A DNA stretch of 64,000 nucleotides from Pteria penguin (lineage: Eukaryota > Mollusca > Bivalvia > Pterioida > Pteriidae), in contig CM068581.1 of NCBI GenBank assembly GCA_035048485.1, positions 7,639,430 through 7,703,429 on the forward strand. The letters run 5' to 3'. Under the pieces are notes generated by a model, which saw only the letters and a list, made by a program, of their open reading frames with translations, did no database searches and had not been told where the DNA came from. Position numbers and translations under genes: made by a program. Shown here one piece after another: positions 1 to 12,700 of the stretch (the stretch's first letter is position 1; every line of letters begins with the position of its first letter).

Positions 1-532
1 AATTCTATTTAAAAGTGTAGAAGGAATTGTGATGATCAGCTTTGATGTGTATAAACTCTCAAACTTGAGAGCCATTACTCCTGTAAAATTTGTCCAACCA
101 CTTTACCTCCTCTCATGCCTATGCTTATAGTACAACAATTGTAGCAAGTTTAACTCAATGCTATGCATGAATATAGAAGGAGTTGCAATCAACAATAATG
201 TGTACAAATCCTGAGTACCCATGGCCATAATGCCTGTTAAATTTGTCCAACCAGAATTACCTCCTATCATGCACAGCTATACTAGTAGCATAACACTGGT
301 ATCAATTATGGCTCACTTCCATGTAAGAGTGTACAAGTTGTGATAATAAGTTATGATTGAACAGAATGATGGAATGATAGAAGGATGGACAAAGCAATTA
401 AAGCCCTTGGTCATAGTATGGCAGTTTCATAAGAAATACTTTACACTTAATAAAATAGACTAACCTGTTCTGACATCCTTTTAACAATTTTTAATGTTTC
501 AGTTAATTACTTAATTAGCATAGAGACATCAC
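1..532. other. Intron sequence, two diverged ~150-bp repeat units
   Basis: This is the start of the intron after the last exon. The only structure I see is two diverged copies, at about 65-130 and 218-285, of a segment with GCCATNATNCCTGTNAAATT followed by GTCCAACCA. The motif recurs in bivalve-type repeat arrays elsewhere in the window (for example 47720 and 48880). No coding exon is visible. Confidence 0.5.
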
Positions 533-758
533 CTGTGTACAAAGATGAACAAGCTGTCTGAGAGATGCTGGACTATCTTGGACCAGGGCACCTATGGCTG
601 TAGTCAGATGAGTCAAACTCTCTGCTGCATTCTGAGGTCCACTTGTAGGGCAGTATACAACCTTCCCTGTGGCACACAGACACATCAACTGGACTAACAG
701 CATAATGTCTGACAATCCAATATAGTCCAAGGCTGCTGGTAGGCTACAGGATGGATCA
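533..758 (-). CDS. HERC1: HERC1 exon (window exon 41), last exon in window
   Basis: A 226-nt exon encoding SDPSCSLPAALDYIGLSDIM, LLVQLMCLCATGK and SLTHLTTAIGALVQDSPASL, ending RQLVHLCTQ. It matches SCSLAAGLESLGLTDIRTLVRLMCL and LLVQLCTQ in HERC1. The donor CAG|GTGATG leads into an intron that runs off the left edge. The WD-repeat exons would follow outside the window. Confidence 0.95.
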
Positions 759-3700
759 CTGACAACATGAACAATAAAGGTCAGCATGAAGGATATCCTT
801 CAATGATTTCAATGTTTTTGTTTAATAGATCAAAATTTCTGTACTAGGTATAATCTAAAATGTTTTATCCAGGAAATACCCTGGATTGAAAGAATTGTCA
901 TTACTTTTTAATATAATTTCCCTTCATCTCAAAGCACTTTCTCCACCACCTCTGTTCCAATTTCTGAATCCCTTCAAAACATTTGGCTCAATCTGGTTCC
1001 CTAAATACTCATTTACACCATCCATGACACCCTCATTGCTTCCAGACCTTAGTTCTTACCATATAGGTAAGATTTTAGTTTTGCAAACAGACAGAAGTCA
1101 GATGGGGCTAAATCTGGTAAATATGGGGAATGAGGAAGAGCTTTGAAGCTAAATCCTGTCAAGCCATCATTGCAACTTGAGAATTATGAGTGGGTGCACC
1201 ACCCTGCAAGAGCAGAATGCCTCTGCTTAGCTTCCTCTCCTCTTTCTTGCAATCTCCCGACACAGCCTCTTTCACTTATTTGCATAATATGCATCATTTT
1301 TCCTGCAGCCTTCCTAAAGAATATTAATCATTATTATTCTCTGATTATCCCAACAAGAGCAACGTCTAATGTGGCATAATACGTCCGTCAGTTAGTTCGA
1401 TGGGATGAAATTTGAAAGTATGGAAGCATTCTCCCTTTCCCAACAATTCTATGAAATATTGTTCAAATCCATGCAATGGGTAAAAAGTTTTGGACCTGAC
1501 AAAGATTTACCCATTATATGCAGTGTTACTTTGACATTGCAGAAATAACCTTGGTTCAAGGTCAAGACACACCCTTGAGTCCTGGGCAACAAATGTGAAA
1601 TATTATTCATATCCATGCATGGTGTAAAGAATTATGGTCAGAACAAAATTCTAACTGATAACAGCACTGTGACCTTGACCTTGCAGATATGACGTTGAAA
1701 ATCAAAAGAGTTCATCCTCTAGTCATAAGAAATAAGTGTGCAAAGTTTAAAAACTCTAGCATAAACAGTTTAGTCTGTACCTTGTTGTACCAAATGACAG
1801 TTTGACCAAAAAAATCCTCCGGATTATCTTCATAATGAGACAAGAGATGCAAATTAGCATCATACCTGGGTCTGGCACCATAAACTGAGATCATACCTGG
1901 ATCTGGCACCATAAACTGAGATCATACCTGGGTCTGGCACCATAAACTGAGATCATACCTGGATCTGGCTCCATAAACTGAGAAAATATTTAAGTCATTA
2001 TTTCATATTCTTCAGGTCAACAATGAACTTATAACTGGTATTTGGATTTTATTGAGTTTTATTCTATCGATAAATAGAATTAAACCATTCTCCATGACAA
2101 TTTGTTTGAACGTTTGATAATGGAATAGATTAAAATGAAATAATTGACTTAAGTATTTTCTCAGTTTATGGCCCCTGATCCTGTTTCTCTTTTTATCTTC
2201 AGTCAACATTCTAGGGACCCCTCTAACTGAAACCTTATACATGCCTAAGAGGTTGATTAAAATTGATTGATCAACCCTATACAAACTTCTCTTTCTATAT
2301 CTCAGAGCTTCTGCCTTCTGTCACACAATATCAATATTTTCGTCTGTGGTACCCTCCTTGGGACACCTAGACCATTCATCATGTTCAATGCTCTCCCTCC
2401 ACCTTCTTAATTCAGCAGCCCATTTTTTTTTTTACTAAAAGATGGTGATGAGATAAATACTGAGTCAATGTGTGCAATGATTAAAAGTGGAGCAAGGCAT
2501 GAAGTGTTAATTTATCAATTACATATAAAAGAAAAAAGAGGAGTTACCGGCTCAGTTATGTGGCAGAAGTCACCATGGAGCTATACAATACATGAATATA
2601 AATAATATAATAGAACATTTAACACATTACAAAAATATTTGATTGTAGTGCAATTACGATACCGACTTAGGACGGTCATTTAATTTGACAAAAGCCAAAC
2701 AAATGGTGTGGTTAACCGGTTTACGTTCCACCTTCCCACTCACCGTAACAGCAGAACAATCGTAACAAAACTCAAACTGGTACTGACGCCGCTTGGAATA
2801 AAGCTATATACCAAATTTCAACTCAATATCTTGAAAGACGGCAAAAAAAGTCCGGAAAACATGACCTAGGACATATGGTCATCCCCCACCCTAAAATTAT
2901 AAATTTCTCAAAACTGAAGGAAAAGATATTAAAACCCGTAACATATGTGATAGTTGGTACATTTTACTTGTTTCATGGTAAATTTCATAATGTTGTAACA
3001 AAAATTAGATTTTTAATGAATTTTCAAAACGAAATCTTGAAATTTATAAGTCCAAGAGCCATAAATCCGTCAAAAGTCGGTCAATCGTAACAAAACTCAA
3101 ACTGGTACTGACGCCGCTTGGAATAAAGCTATATACCAAATTTCAACTCAATATCTTGAAAGACGGCAAAAAAAGTCCGGAAAACATGACCTAGGACATA
3201 TGGTCACCCCCCACCCTAAAATTATAAATTTCTCAAAACTGAAGGAAAAGATATTAAAACCCGTAACATATGTGATAGTTGGTACATTTTACTTGTTTCA
3301 TGGTAAATTTCATAATGTTGTAACAAAAATTAGAATTTTAATGAATTTTCAAAACGAAATCTTGAAATTTATAAGTCCAAGGGCCATAAATCCGTCAAAA
3401 GTAGGTCAATCGTAACAAAACTCAAACTGGTACTGACGCCGCTTGGAATAAAGCTATATACCAAATTTTAACTCAATATCTTGAAAGACGGCAAAAAAAG
3501 TCCGGAAAACATGACCTAGGACATATGGTCACCCCCTACCCTAAAATTATAAATTTCTCAAAACTGAAGGAAAAGATATTAAAACCCGTAACATATGTGA
3601 TAGTTGGTACATCTAAAAATTAGATTTTTAATGAATTTTCAAAACGAAATCTTGAAATTTATAAGTCCAAGGGCCATAAATCCGTCAAAAGTAGGTCAAT

Positions 3701-6700
3701 CGTAACAAAACTCGAACTGGTACTGACGCTGCTTGATATAAAGCTATATACTAAATTTCAACTCAATATCTCGAAAGACAACAAAAAAAGGTCCGGAAAA
3801 CATGACCTAGGACATATGGTCAATCCCCCCCCCACCTCTAAAATTATAAATTTCTCAAAAATGATTAAAAAGATATCAAAAAAACCGTAACATATGTGAT
3901 AGTTGGTATACTTTACTTGTTGCATGAGAAATTTCATACTGTTTCGACAAAAAATAGATTTTTAATGATTTTTTTTTTTCAAATTTTGAAATTTGTAAGT
4001 CCAACGGCCATAAATCTGTCAAAAGCAGGTCAATTGTAACAAAACTCAAACTGGTACTGACGCCATTCAAAATAAAGCTATTTACTAAATTTCAACTCAA
4101 TATCTTGAAAAACGGCAAAAAAAAAGTCCGAAAAACATGACCCTGGACGGACTGTCACACGTCCGGACAGCGCCATAACATATGTCCTGTCTAATGTCGG
4201 GCATATAAAAAGCTACTTTGCAACAGTTGTGCTGGAAAGTTAGAAAATTCCCTGGATAAATGGGTTGAATTTAACATAACTGTGTAAAATCAGCTCCTAA
4301 ATTTTTTCCAGATCGTAACTGTGAATTTCCGAATCATCAGTGCAAAATAACTTGGGAAATCTGTTCCCATACGTTTTGATAAGTGGCTTTTCTGGGTTAA
4401 TAGAGCATGGATTAATGAAGCATCACAGTATATGTAAGAATACAAGAACTAATCCGTATCTGTCTCCTTTAAAGTGTTAAATTTTTCAAAATTTGAGAAA
4501 AACAGTAAGGAATATACCTTGCAGCAAGAACTGAGAGTATCTTCATAACGATGTTCCTTGCTAGCATTACTCTCATGGTAGATGTTGTTCTGTGTAGAGC
4601 AATTTGCCGTTCTGTACTACTCTTGATATCAGCTGCTTGTTCTCCTAATGTCTTATGTCTTATTTCAGGTCTGTGGGATCTTGATATGGCCGCTATAAGT
4701 AAATCTTAATAACATAAATGTCTTGTACTTAATTTCTTTCATCTTCTTTATATCAATTACTAATAATCTAAATTGCTTAATCTAAGTTGTATAAGTGAGA
4801 GAGAAAAATAATCTATTTTTGTAATCATTTATAAAACTAGAGCATATTTGTACAACAAATGGCTATAATTCAAATTAGATACAACTTTGATACAAAAAAA
4901 GTACTTTTAATAGTTATCATCCAGAAACCAAAACATTTCACCTATTTTGAATCTAAGTTCAGCAGCTGTGACCTTGAACTTTGATAGATTGATCTCAAAA
5001 GAAATATTTTCACCCCAAGTTCAGGAGCTGTCATCTCCTAGACTTCTGACCTCAAAATCATAAGGTTTCTCCCCTTTTGATAAGTAACAATATATCTAAA
5101 GTTGGTTTGATTCTGAAGAAAGTTACTTGATTTATCACCGAAAAACCATGTACAAACAAGAGCAATGCCTGTCGCTTAATTTGGATGGGATCAATTCGCA
5201 TTTGGCATGAGTTTCATGAAAAACATCGGAAGTTTACTAAAGTTAGTTGCGTATCATAGCAATTTATCATAGCAATAAGTCCAAGGGCAATAACTCCTGC
5301 AAAAATGATCCTATCAAACTCATCTTGGAAATTTTTTTGGCCAACCCCCTCACCCTAAAATTATAAATTTCTCAAAAATGAAGAAAAAGATATCAATACC
5401 TGTAAAATATGTGATAGTTGGTACATTTTACTTGTTTCATGCTACATTTCATAATGTTTTTACAAAAATTAGATTTTAAATGAATTTAAAAAAAAAAATC
5501 TTGAAATTTATAAGTCCAACGGCCATAAATCTGTCAAAAGTGATAAATCGTAACAAAACTCGAACAGGTACTGACGCCGCTTGATATAAAGCCATATACC
5601 AAAGTTCAATTCAATAACTTGAAAGATGGCAAAACAAGAGGCCCAAGTGGGCCTAGATTATCAGTCATGCATGAAGGAAAAATTCATTTATTTTTGCATT
5701 AATGTGACTAAGTCAACACAGATGTTGAAAATATGTCAAATTTTATTTCAGGCTAGATTAAAAAACAACACTTTTTTGCACATCCATTCAGGTGATTTTG
5801 ATATTAAGCATTTCCTTTGTCTCTGCAAGAAGTCATTCAGGGCAACAAATTAGTCATTTTCTTTAGGTGGGGCCTTTTGTTGACTGATTTCAAGTCTGGG
5901 TCATGAACAACAATTGTTTCAAATATTGTCCAGATCTAACTTAAAATTGCCTAATTTCATATGTTGAGTGTTGAGAAACATCTAAAAACTTATTTAGATG
6001 TGTAAAGAAATGAAAAAAAAATTTTGACCACAGCTGGATTTGAACCGCTACTCTCCATATTTCAATTACCAAGTGGTATATGTACTATTGTGAGAACTGC
6101 TTTTTAGACATGGTGGCATTATCTGTTAACCAATTTGGATGAAATTTACCAAATTGATAGAGGACTTTTAGTACTTCATGTATTCCATGTTTCATTAAAA
6201 TCTTTCATGTGGTATAACAGCAGAAGTGAAAAATGTGATTGAATTGTTCCTATACACCCTCATTTGGAAGTCTTAAAAAATTCATAGAAAATCCAAAAAT
6301 TGAGATATTGACAAAATTCTTTCAAAGTAACAATCCTTACCATAATTATGATCACAATAGTCCATAAGAAATCATCATTATCAATTAACTAGGAAATATG
6401 ACACTTTTTTCTGCATTGAATCACCAAGTCCAAAGAAATGTCGAAAAAAATTCTAAAATTTGATTTTGGAAGGGAACCAAAATGACAATACATCTTCACT
6501 CATCCCTCTAGATCATTTCTATGCATTCTGTTTGTCTCTGTATACAGCCCGTTTGAAAAAGAATATTGTTAAACGAGGGAACTCTTTTGTGACCTACTCT
6601 TGACTATGGTGGCGCCACCTGTAAAGAGGTCTGGACGAAAACAACAGAATTTGAAAAGGATCATAAGTGACTTATTTCTACCAAGATTTATTAAAATCCT

Positions 6701-9700
6701 TCAAACAGTTTTGTAGAAAATGTTGAAAATGTGAAAAATGGCCACCCCCCCCCCTTTTTTTTTGGAAGTCTTAAACGTAAAATTCCTAATTTCATATGTT
6801 GAGTGTTGAGAAACATCTAAAAACTTATTTAGAAGTGTAAAAAAAAAAAAAAATTTTTTTGACCACAGCTGGATTTGAACCGCTACTCTCCATATTTCAA
6901 TTACCAAGTGGTATATGTACCATTGTGAGACCTACTTTTAGACATGGTGGCATTATCTGTTAACCAATTTGGATGATCCGCACAAAAAACAAAACCTTTG
7001 AAAAGGACTATGAGTACTTGCATCCTACCCAGTTTTATCACAATCCTTCAAGTTGTTCTGTAGATCAAGTTGAAGATATGAAAAATTATCCCCCCCCCCC
7101 CCTTTTCTTGGAAGTCTTAAAAAATTCATAAAAAAATTCAAAAATCGAGATATTGAAAAAATTCCTTCGCACCAGCATTCCTTACCATAGAAATGATTAA
7201 ATGAAACCAAATGAATGCATCAATGTTTACTAAAAGAAAATAATAACTCTTTAATGCATTAAAATAACAAAGTCCAAAATAAAAATGAAAAAACGTCAAA
7301 AATTTGATTTCGGAATGGAACCAAAAATATCAACACTTCTTCCCATATGCCTCTTAATCATTCCTATGCAGTCGGTTTGTCGCTGTATGCACCCGATCTG
7401 AATAAGAAGTTTGTCAAAGGAGGGTACCCTCTGTGACCTACTTTTGTCTGTGGTGGTGCCACCTGTTCATGGATCCTGACAAAGATGACCACATTTGTCG
7501 AGGACCTTGAGTATTTGATGCATGCCAAGTTTCACTGAATTCCAGCCAGTGGTTCGGAAGAAAAAGTTCAAACTGTGAAATGTTTACACCAATTATCCCA
7601 CCCCCCTTTTTCTTGAAAGTCTTAAAAAATTCATAAAAAATCCAAAACATAAAATATTGAAAAATTTTCTTCGCAGTAGTATTTCTTACCATCAAAATGA
7701 TCAAATTAAACCAAATTAATGCATCAATGTTTACTAAAAGAAAAAAATACCTCTTTTCTGCATTAAAACTACCAAGTACAAAAAAACGTCAAAAATTTGA
7801 TTTCGGAACGGAACCAAAAATAACAACACTTCTTCACACATCCCTCTAGATCATTCCTATGCATTCGGTTTGTCTCTGTATGCCCCCGGTCTGAAGAAGA
7901 AGTTTGTCAAAGGAGGGTACCCTCTTTGACCTACTTTTGCCTGTGGTGGCGCCACCTGTTGATGAATCCGGACGAAAAAACAACAACACTTGTAGGGGAC
8001 CATGAGTACTACATGCTTATCAAGTTTCATCAAATTCTGTTCAGTGGTTCTGGAGAAGAAGTCGAAAATGTGAAAAGTTAACGACGGACGGTGATTGATC
8101 ACAATAGCTCACTTGAGCCTTTGGCTCAGGTGAGCTAAAAAGTCCGGAAAACATGACCTTGGACAGATGGTCAACCCCCCCCTCCCCTAAAATGATAAAT
8201 TTCTCAAAACTGAAGGAAAAGATATTAAAACCCGTAACATATGTGACAGTTGGTACATTTTACTTGATAAATGATAAATTTCATAATCTTTTGACAAAAA
8301 ATAGATTTCTAATGAATTTCTGAAAAAAATCTTGAAATTTATAAATGCAACGGCCATAAATTCCGTCAAAAGTAGGTCAATCTTAGCAAAACTCGAACTG
8401 GTACTGATGCTGCTTGAAATAAAGCTACATTTCAAATCAGTATCTTGAAAGACGGGAAAAAAAAGTCTGGAAATAATGACACCGGCCGGTCTGACAGCGC
8501 CATAACATAATACGTCCCGTCCAATTGACAGGCTTATAAAAATGACAAATACAGCAAACACTTGTTAATAAATGCTCTGCCAATTTCATGGCATGTGCAT
8601 AAAAATTTTGGCAAATTTTCTTGAAGCCTTGTATAAATTAAACTTTTAGGTCCTTACACAGACAAAGATTAGCCATGATGTCTGATGATGTAGCAGAGTG
8701 GATAAGGGTAGATCCGAGGGGGTCATTATCTGAAAATTTGACAGGATCTGGAGCTTGCTTGTGGTCATGAAGTCCCATTTTTGAGAAAAGTGTGTCTAGA
8801 CCTTCAGAAGTGGATGGAGTCATCAGTTTGTTTGAAAACTGAAAGCTAGTATCTGAAATATAAAATATTATTTTAAAGGCAAAGTAGTACGATGTGATAT
8901 AGTGACTGGTAAATGTAAACATATGTGTTTAAATAGATAATCCGATTTTATTTGAAATTCACAATAAAGGGAAGTTTAATACCAGCAGCTGTTTGATCTA
9001 TTAATTCTAGTAGATCTGGAGCTCTCAGATTGTGTGTAGAAGATATCGTAGTTTTGCTGTCTGAGGAGCTCCCTGCTTCTCTCTCTCTGTAGCCCCTCAT
9101 TTCTAAGTATCTATCTCTACAGTCTTGGCACATCAAATAAAAAGGATGACCAGAGCCACAACTACCTCCAAACCATCCGTCAACATAAACACCATTACTA
9201 CGATAACCATGATGACCGCAAGCACCTGACAATACAAAATGACAAATCTGGAACTAAAGTGATATATGCAGAATCAATGCAGGAATTTACAAATTCAGGT
9301 AAACTTCAGTAAGGTCTGGTAGATTTTTGGAGATGCTATGTTGCTCAAAATACAAAAATAAAAATAGTTAGATAAAGATGAGCCTTTTTTTAAAAACTAT
9401 TTTCAATGAACTAAGGAGGAAAATAAAAATGTCGCATTATTTAATTTTCAAATGCATATTATTGGATGATATCAACATCATAAGAATAAACTTAATATAC
9501 CAATAAATTGAATAAGAAATGAAATGAGACCTATCCTTAGAAATTACATTAGATTAGGAAAAGTGAGTACTTTCACTTTTTCACATTAAAGAGTCTTTTA
9601 TTGATAATTGGGCAGAATCAGGTACAACAGGAGCCAGACCCAGGTGGATGATAAGTTTGCATGATGACATGATTCTTGCCCTAGGGGCCAGACTCAGGGT

Positions 9701-12700
9701 ACAAAACATTAAGTTAGATCCTTACATATATCATCACCTTATCATCTGTATCTGACCTGGTTAAGGCAAAGAAGCACAAACAAGTGTTTTTTTTTACCCT
9801 ATCCATTTTTCCTTACCCCCGCAGCCAGACCGAAGTTTTAAAAATCTGGTGCACAACTTCAAGTCAGATTCTTTCATATACCACCAACAAATCATCCTCA
9901 TCTTGTCCAGATTAAAGAGAAGAAGCATGAACGAGTGTTTTTTTTTTTTTTTTTTAAATCCACCCATTTTTCCCTACCCCAGAGGTTTGACCCCAGTTTA
10001 AAAGCCAGGTGCACAACTTCAAGTCAGATCCTTCTCATGTATCACCATAAAAATATTTGTATCTGTCATGGTTAAGGAGGAAAAGGACAGACTAGATTGT
10101 GGAGACAGATGGACAGACAACAGCAGCATAGCATAACATGCACAGTTTGATGAATCATCGAAGAAATAATGTCACACAAAATATTAAAGAGTAACAGCAG
10201 AGAGAATGATATGCAATTGGTGTCAGAGGATTTGTACGAAATATGATTTATTAGGCTAATTATTCCATGCTGATGATGTGTTACCTCCACAGCCAGGATG
10301 CTCTACTCTCATGTGACGATTGAAATTGCTGACTTCCTGAGAACACAACTCACAAGTTACCAAAGAATGCTCATCCAGTCTCCTCTACAAGAAAAGCACA
10401 CAATAATACTTGATACTTTGAAAAATCGATGGAAACTATTGGATAAATTACAATTATTATCAAGAATCATTTTCTTTTATGAAAGTATCTACATATTAGT
10501 AGAATAAAACAAGATTTACCAGAGCATTAAACAAGTCCCAGGTGTCTCTCTGTTCAGGTTCAAAGTTGAATACATCATCCTCCATATCTCTTTCACTGTT
10601 GTGAAACTCTTCATGTAATTCTAAGAGATTATCATAGAGCTCAAACAATGACAATGACTCTTGATGATCAGTGGTCTGCTCAGAACTCTCCTCAATAACT
10701 ACAACATAAAAGCCAGGTTGTGTTAATTTGCTCTATTCAAAAACTACAACACAGCATAGTTATGTGTTTATATTGGTTCTGTCAATACAATACCATATAT
10801 ATATGTACATTGTTCTATTTTGGTTTTGTCAACACAATACCACTAATACACATACATTTGCTCTTTTCAGTACAAGCCGGTGTGGCTCAGAGGATAAGGT
10901 GCTCAGCTCATGACTGAGAGGTATCGTGTTTGACTCCCAGCCTAGGTACACTGGTGTTCTGTCTTTCAAATGAGACAGTGAAAACCGAGGTCCTGTATCA
11001 CGGCAGGCATGGCACATAAAAGATCCCTCACGGCTTCGAGGGAGTCCATTGCAAAGGTATAGATTTCAGTGCAATACATCATATAGATGCCATCACAATA
11101 TGTGTGAGATAATTGTGTAATAACATAAAGCAATATTCAATCAATCAATTTTTTCAATAACTGCAACCAAAGGTAATAAATGTGGATCTGTTCTTTTCTC
11201 TTCAATAACAATGTTACAAAATTTAATTGTAGACCAATGAGAAATGAACCATAGATTTGAAGATGTGCTAACCTGATCTCCTACATACACTTGCATGATC
11301 TAGTAGTGACACTGGTTCATTGGATGGCTGAGGAGGATCACTTCTTGTGGCTTCTCTTTCATTTCCTGAAAAATATTTATTTCTAACTCCAAAGCATTTT
11401 TAAATTGATTTGTTGATTGTTTACATCCTGTCAAGACTACTTCATATATCTAGTGAAGTAATCACAATTTTGCATTAAAGAGAATTAAATAAACTAGATG
11501 TGTTGTTATGCCAATCTGTGTTTGAAATGTGAAAACTTTATTGCTTGCAGTTCAAAAGTTCAGATTTTTGTAAAAAAAACGGACTGACTGATGAGTTTTA
11601 ATACCCTCCTACTTCCACTGAAATGCGGGAGACAATAAAGTAACAAGTTAGTAACATCTATGGTTGGTTGATTGGTGTTTTACGTCGCTTTCAACAATAT
11701 TTCAGTTATATCGCGACATGGAAGCAGGAGGTTACCAACCTCTTAAACATAGTGGCACAACCCGGGAATCGAACCCGGATCGTCGGCGCCGCAAGCCAAG
11801 CACTTAACCACTACACCAAGCCTGCCTCTAGTAACATCTATGATATAAGCAAACAGCTGTTATGTCTTAAACTATAATTCATTTCAAAGTAACAAAAAGA
11901 AAATATGGTGTAGTATTAGTTTATTCTCTAATGTACAAAACATCATGTCAATTTCCTCTACCATCTCATCGCATTTGATTGGGAATTTGTCCCACTTATA
12001 TTGTCGTTGTACGTAGGTACAAAATGCTAAATAAATTTGCTCTCTTGATTCTGTCATACAGCAAAGAGTTTGAACTGTCTTACATATGTAACATTTTGTT
12101 GTTGTCTGAGTCATAACTAAGCCAAGGGCGACCGTTTACGCAGTGGTCCATTAAATCAGGGATATAGATATATACGTCCCTGATTAAATTACAATTTCAA
12201 TTATGATCTTCAATAACGTTTGTTAGCATCATTTATACTTAAGAAATATGGATTAGTAAAAATAAAAACCAAAATACCCCCCCCCCCCCCCCACTTTAGA
12301 CAAAATGTCGTTCCTCTTCCTGGAATTTCTTACCATGTCCCAATTCTAAACGTGGTATTTAAGGGTCCAATTAAATGTAACAGTTATCAGAACACCTTGC
12401 TTTATTGGAATATATACACCTTACATTAACTTTATATCCATCACAGTATTAATGTTGTAAATATCATTTTCACAATGTATTGGCATTATCAGAGGAAAGG
12501 CGGGAAACTCAATCTTTATTTGAATTGCGTGAAAAGGAAACGGTAACATGCTTTATACAAAATGAATTCATTCACTACTCAGGTGTACTAATCAAATTAG
12601 TTTCCTGAATGTTATAAATATCTATTGCTTAAATAGGTTTAGAATGCCTGTAAAATGGTAGATATATTGTTTCGGCAACTTTAAAATATGAACCTATTGT

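Noticed and set aside
886..1146. Plus-strand open frame at 886-1146.
   Set aside because: The minus strand of the same stretch reads as a degraded mariner transposase C-terminus, so the plus frame is a shadow.
2875..3415. Two near-identical 71-codon open frames at 2875-3090 and 3200-3415.
   Set aside because: They are the same stretch of two adjacent 325-bp tandem units in a family A element. The frame is not kept in the other units or copies.
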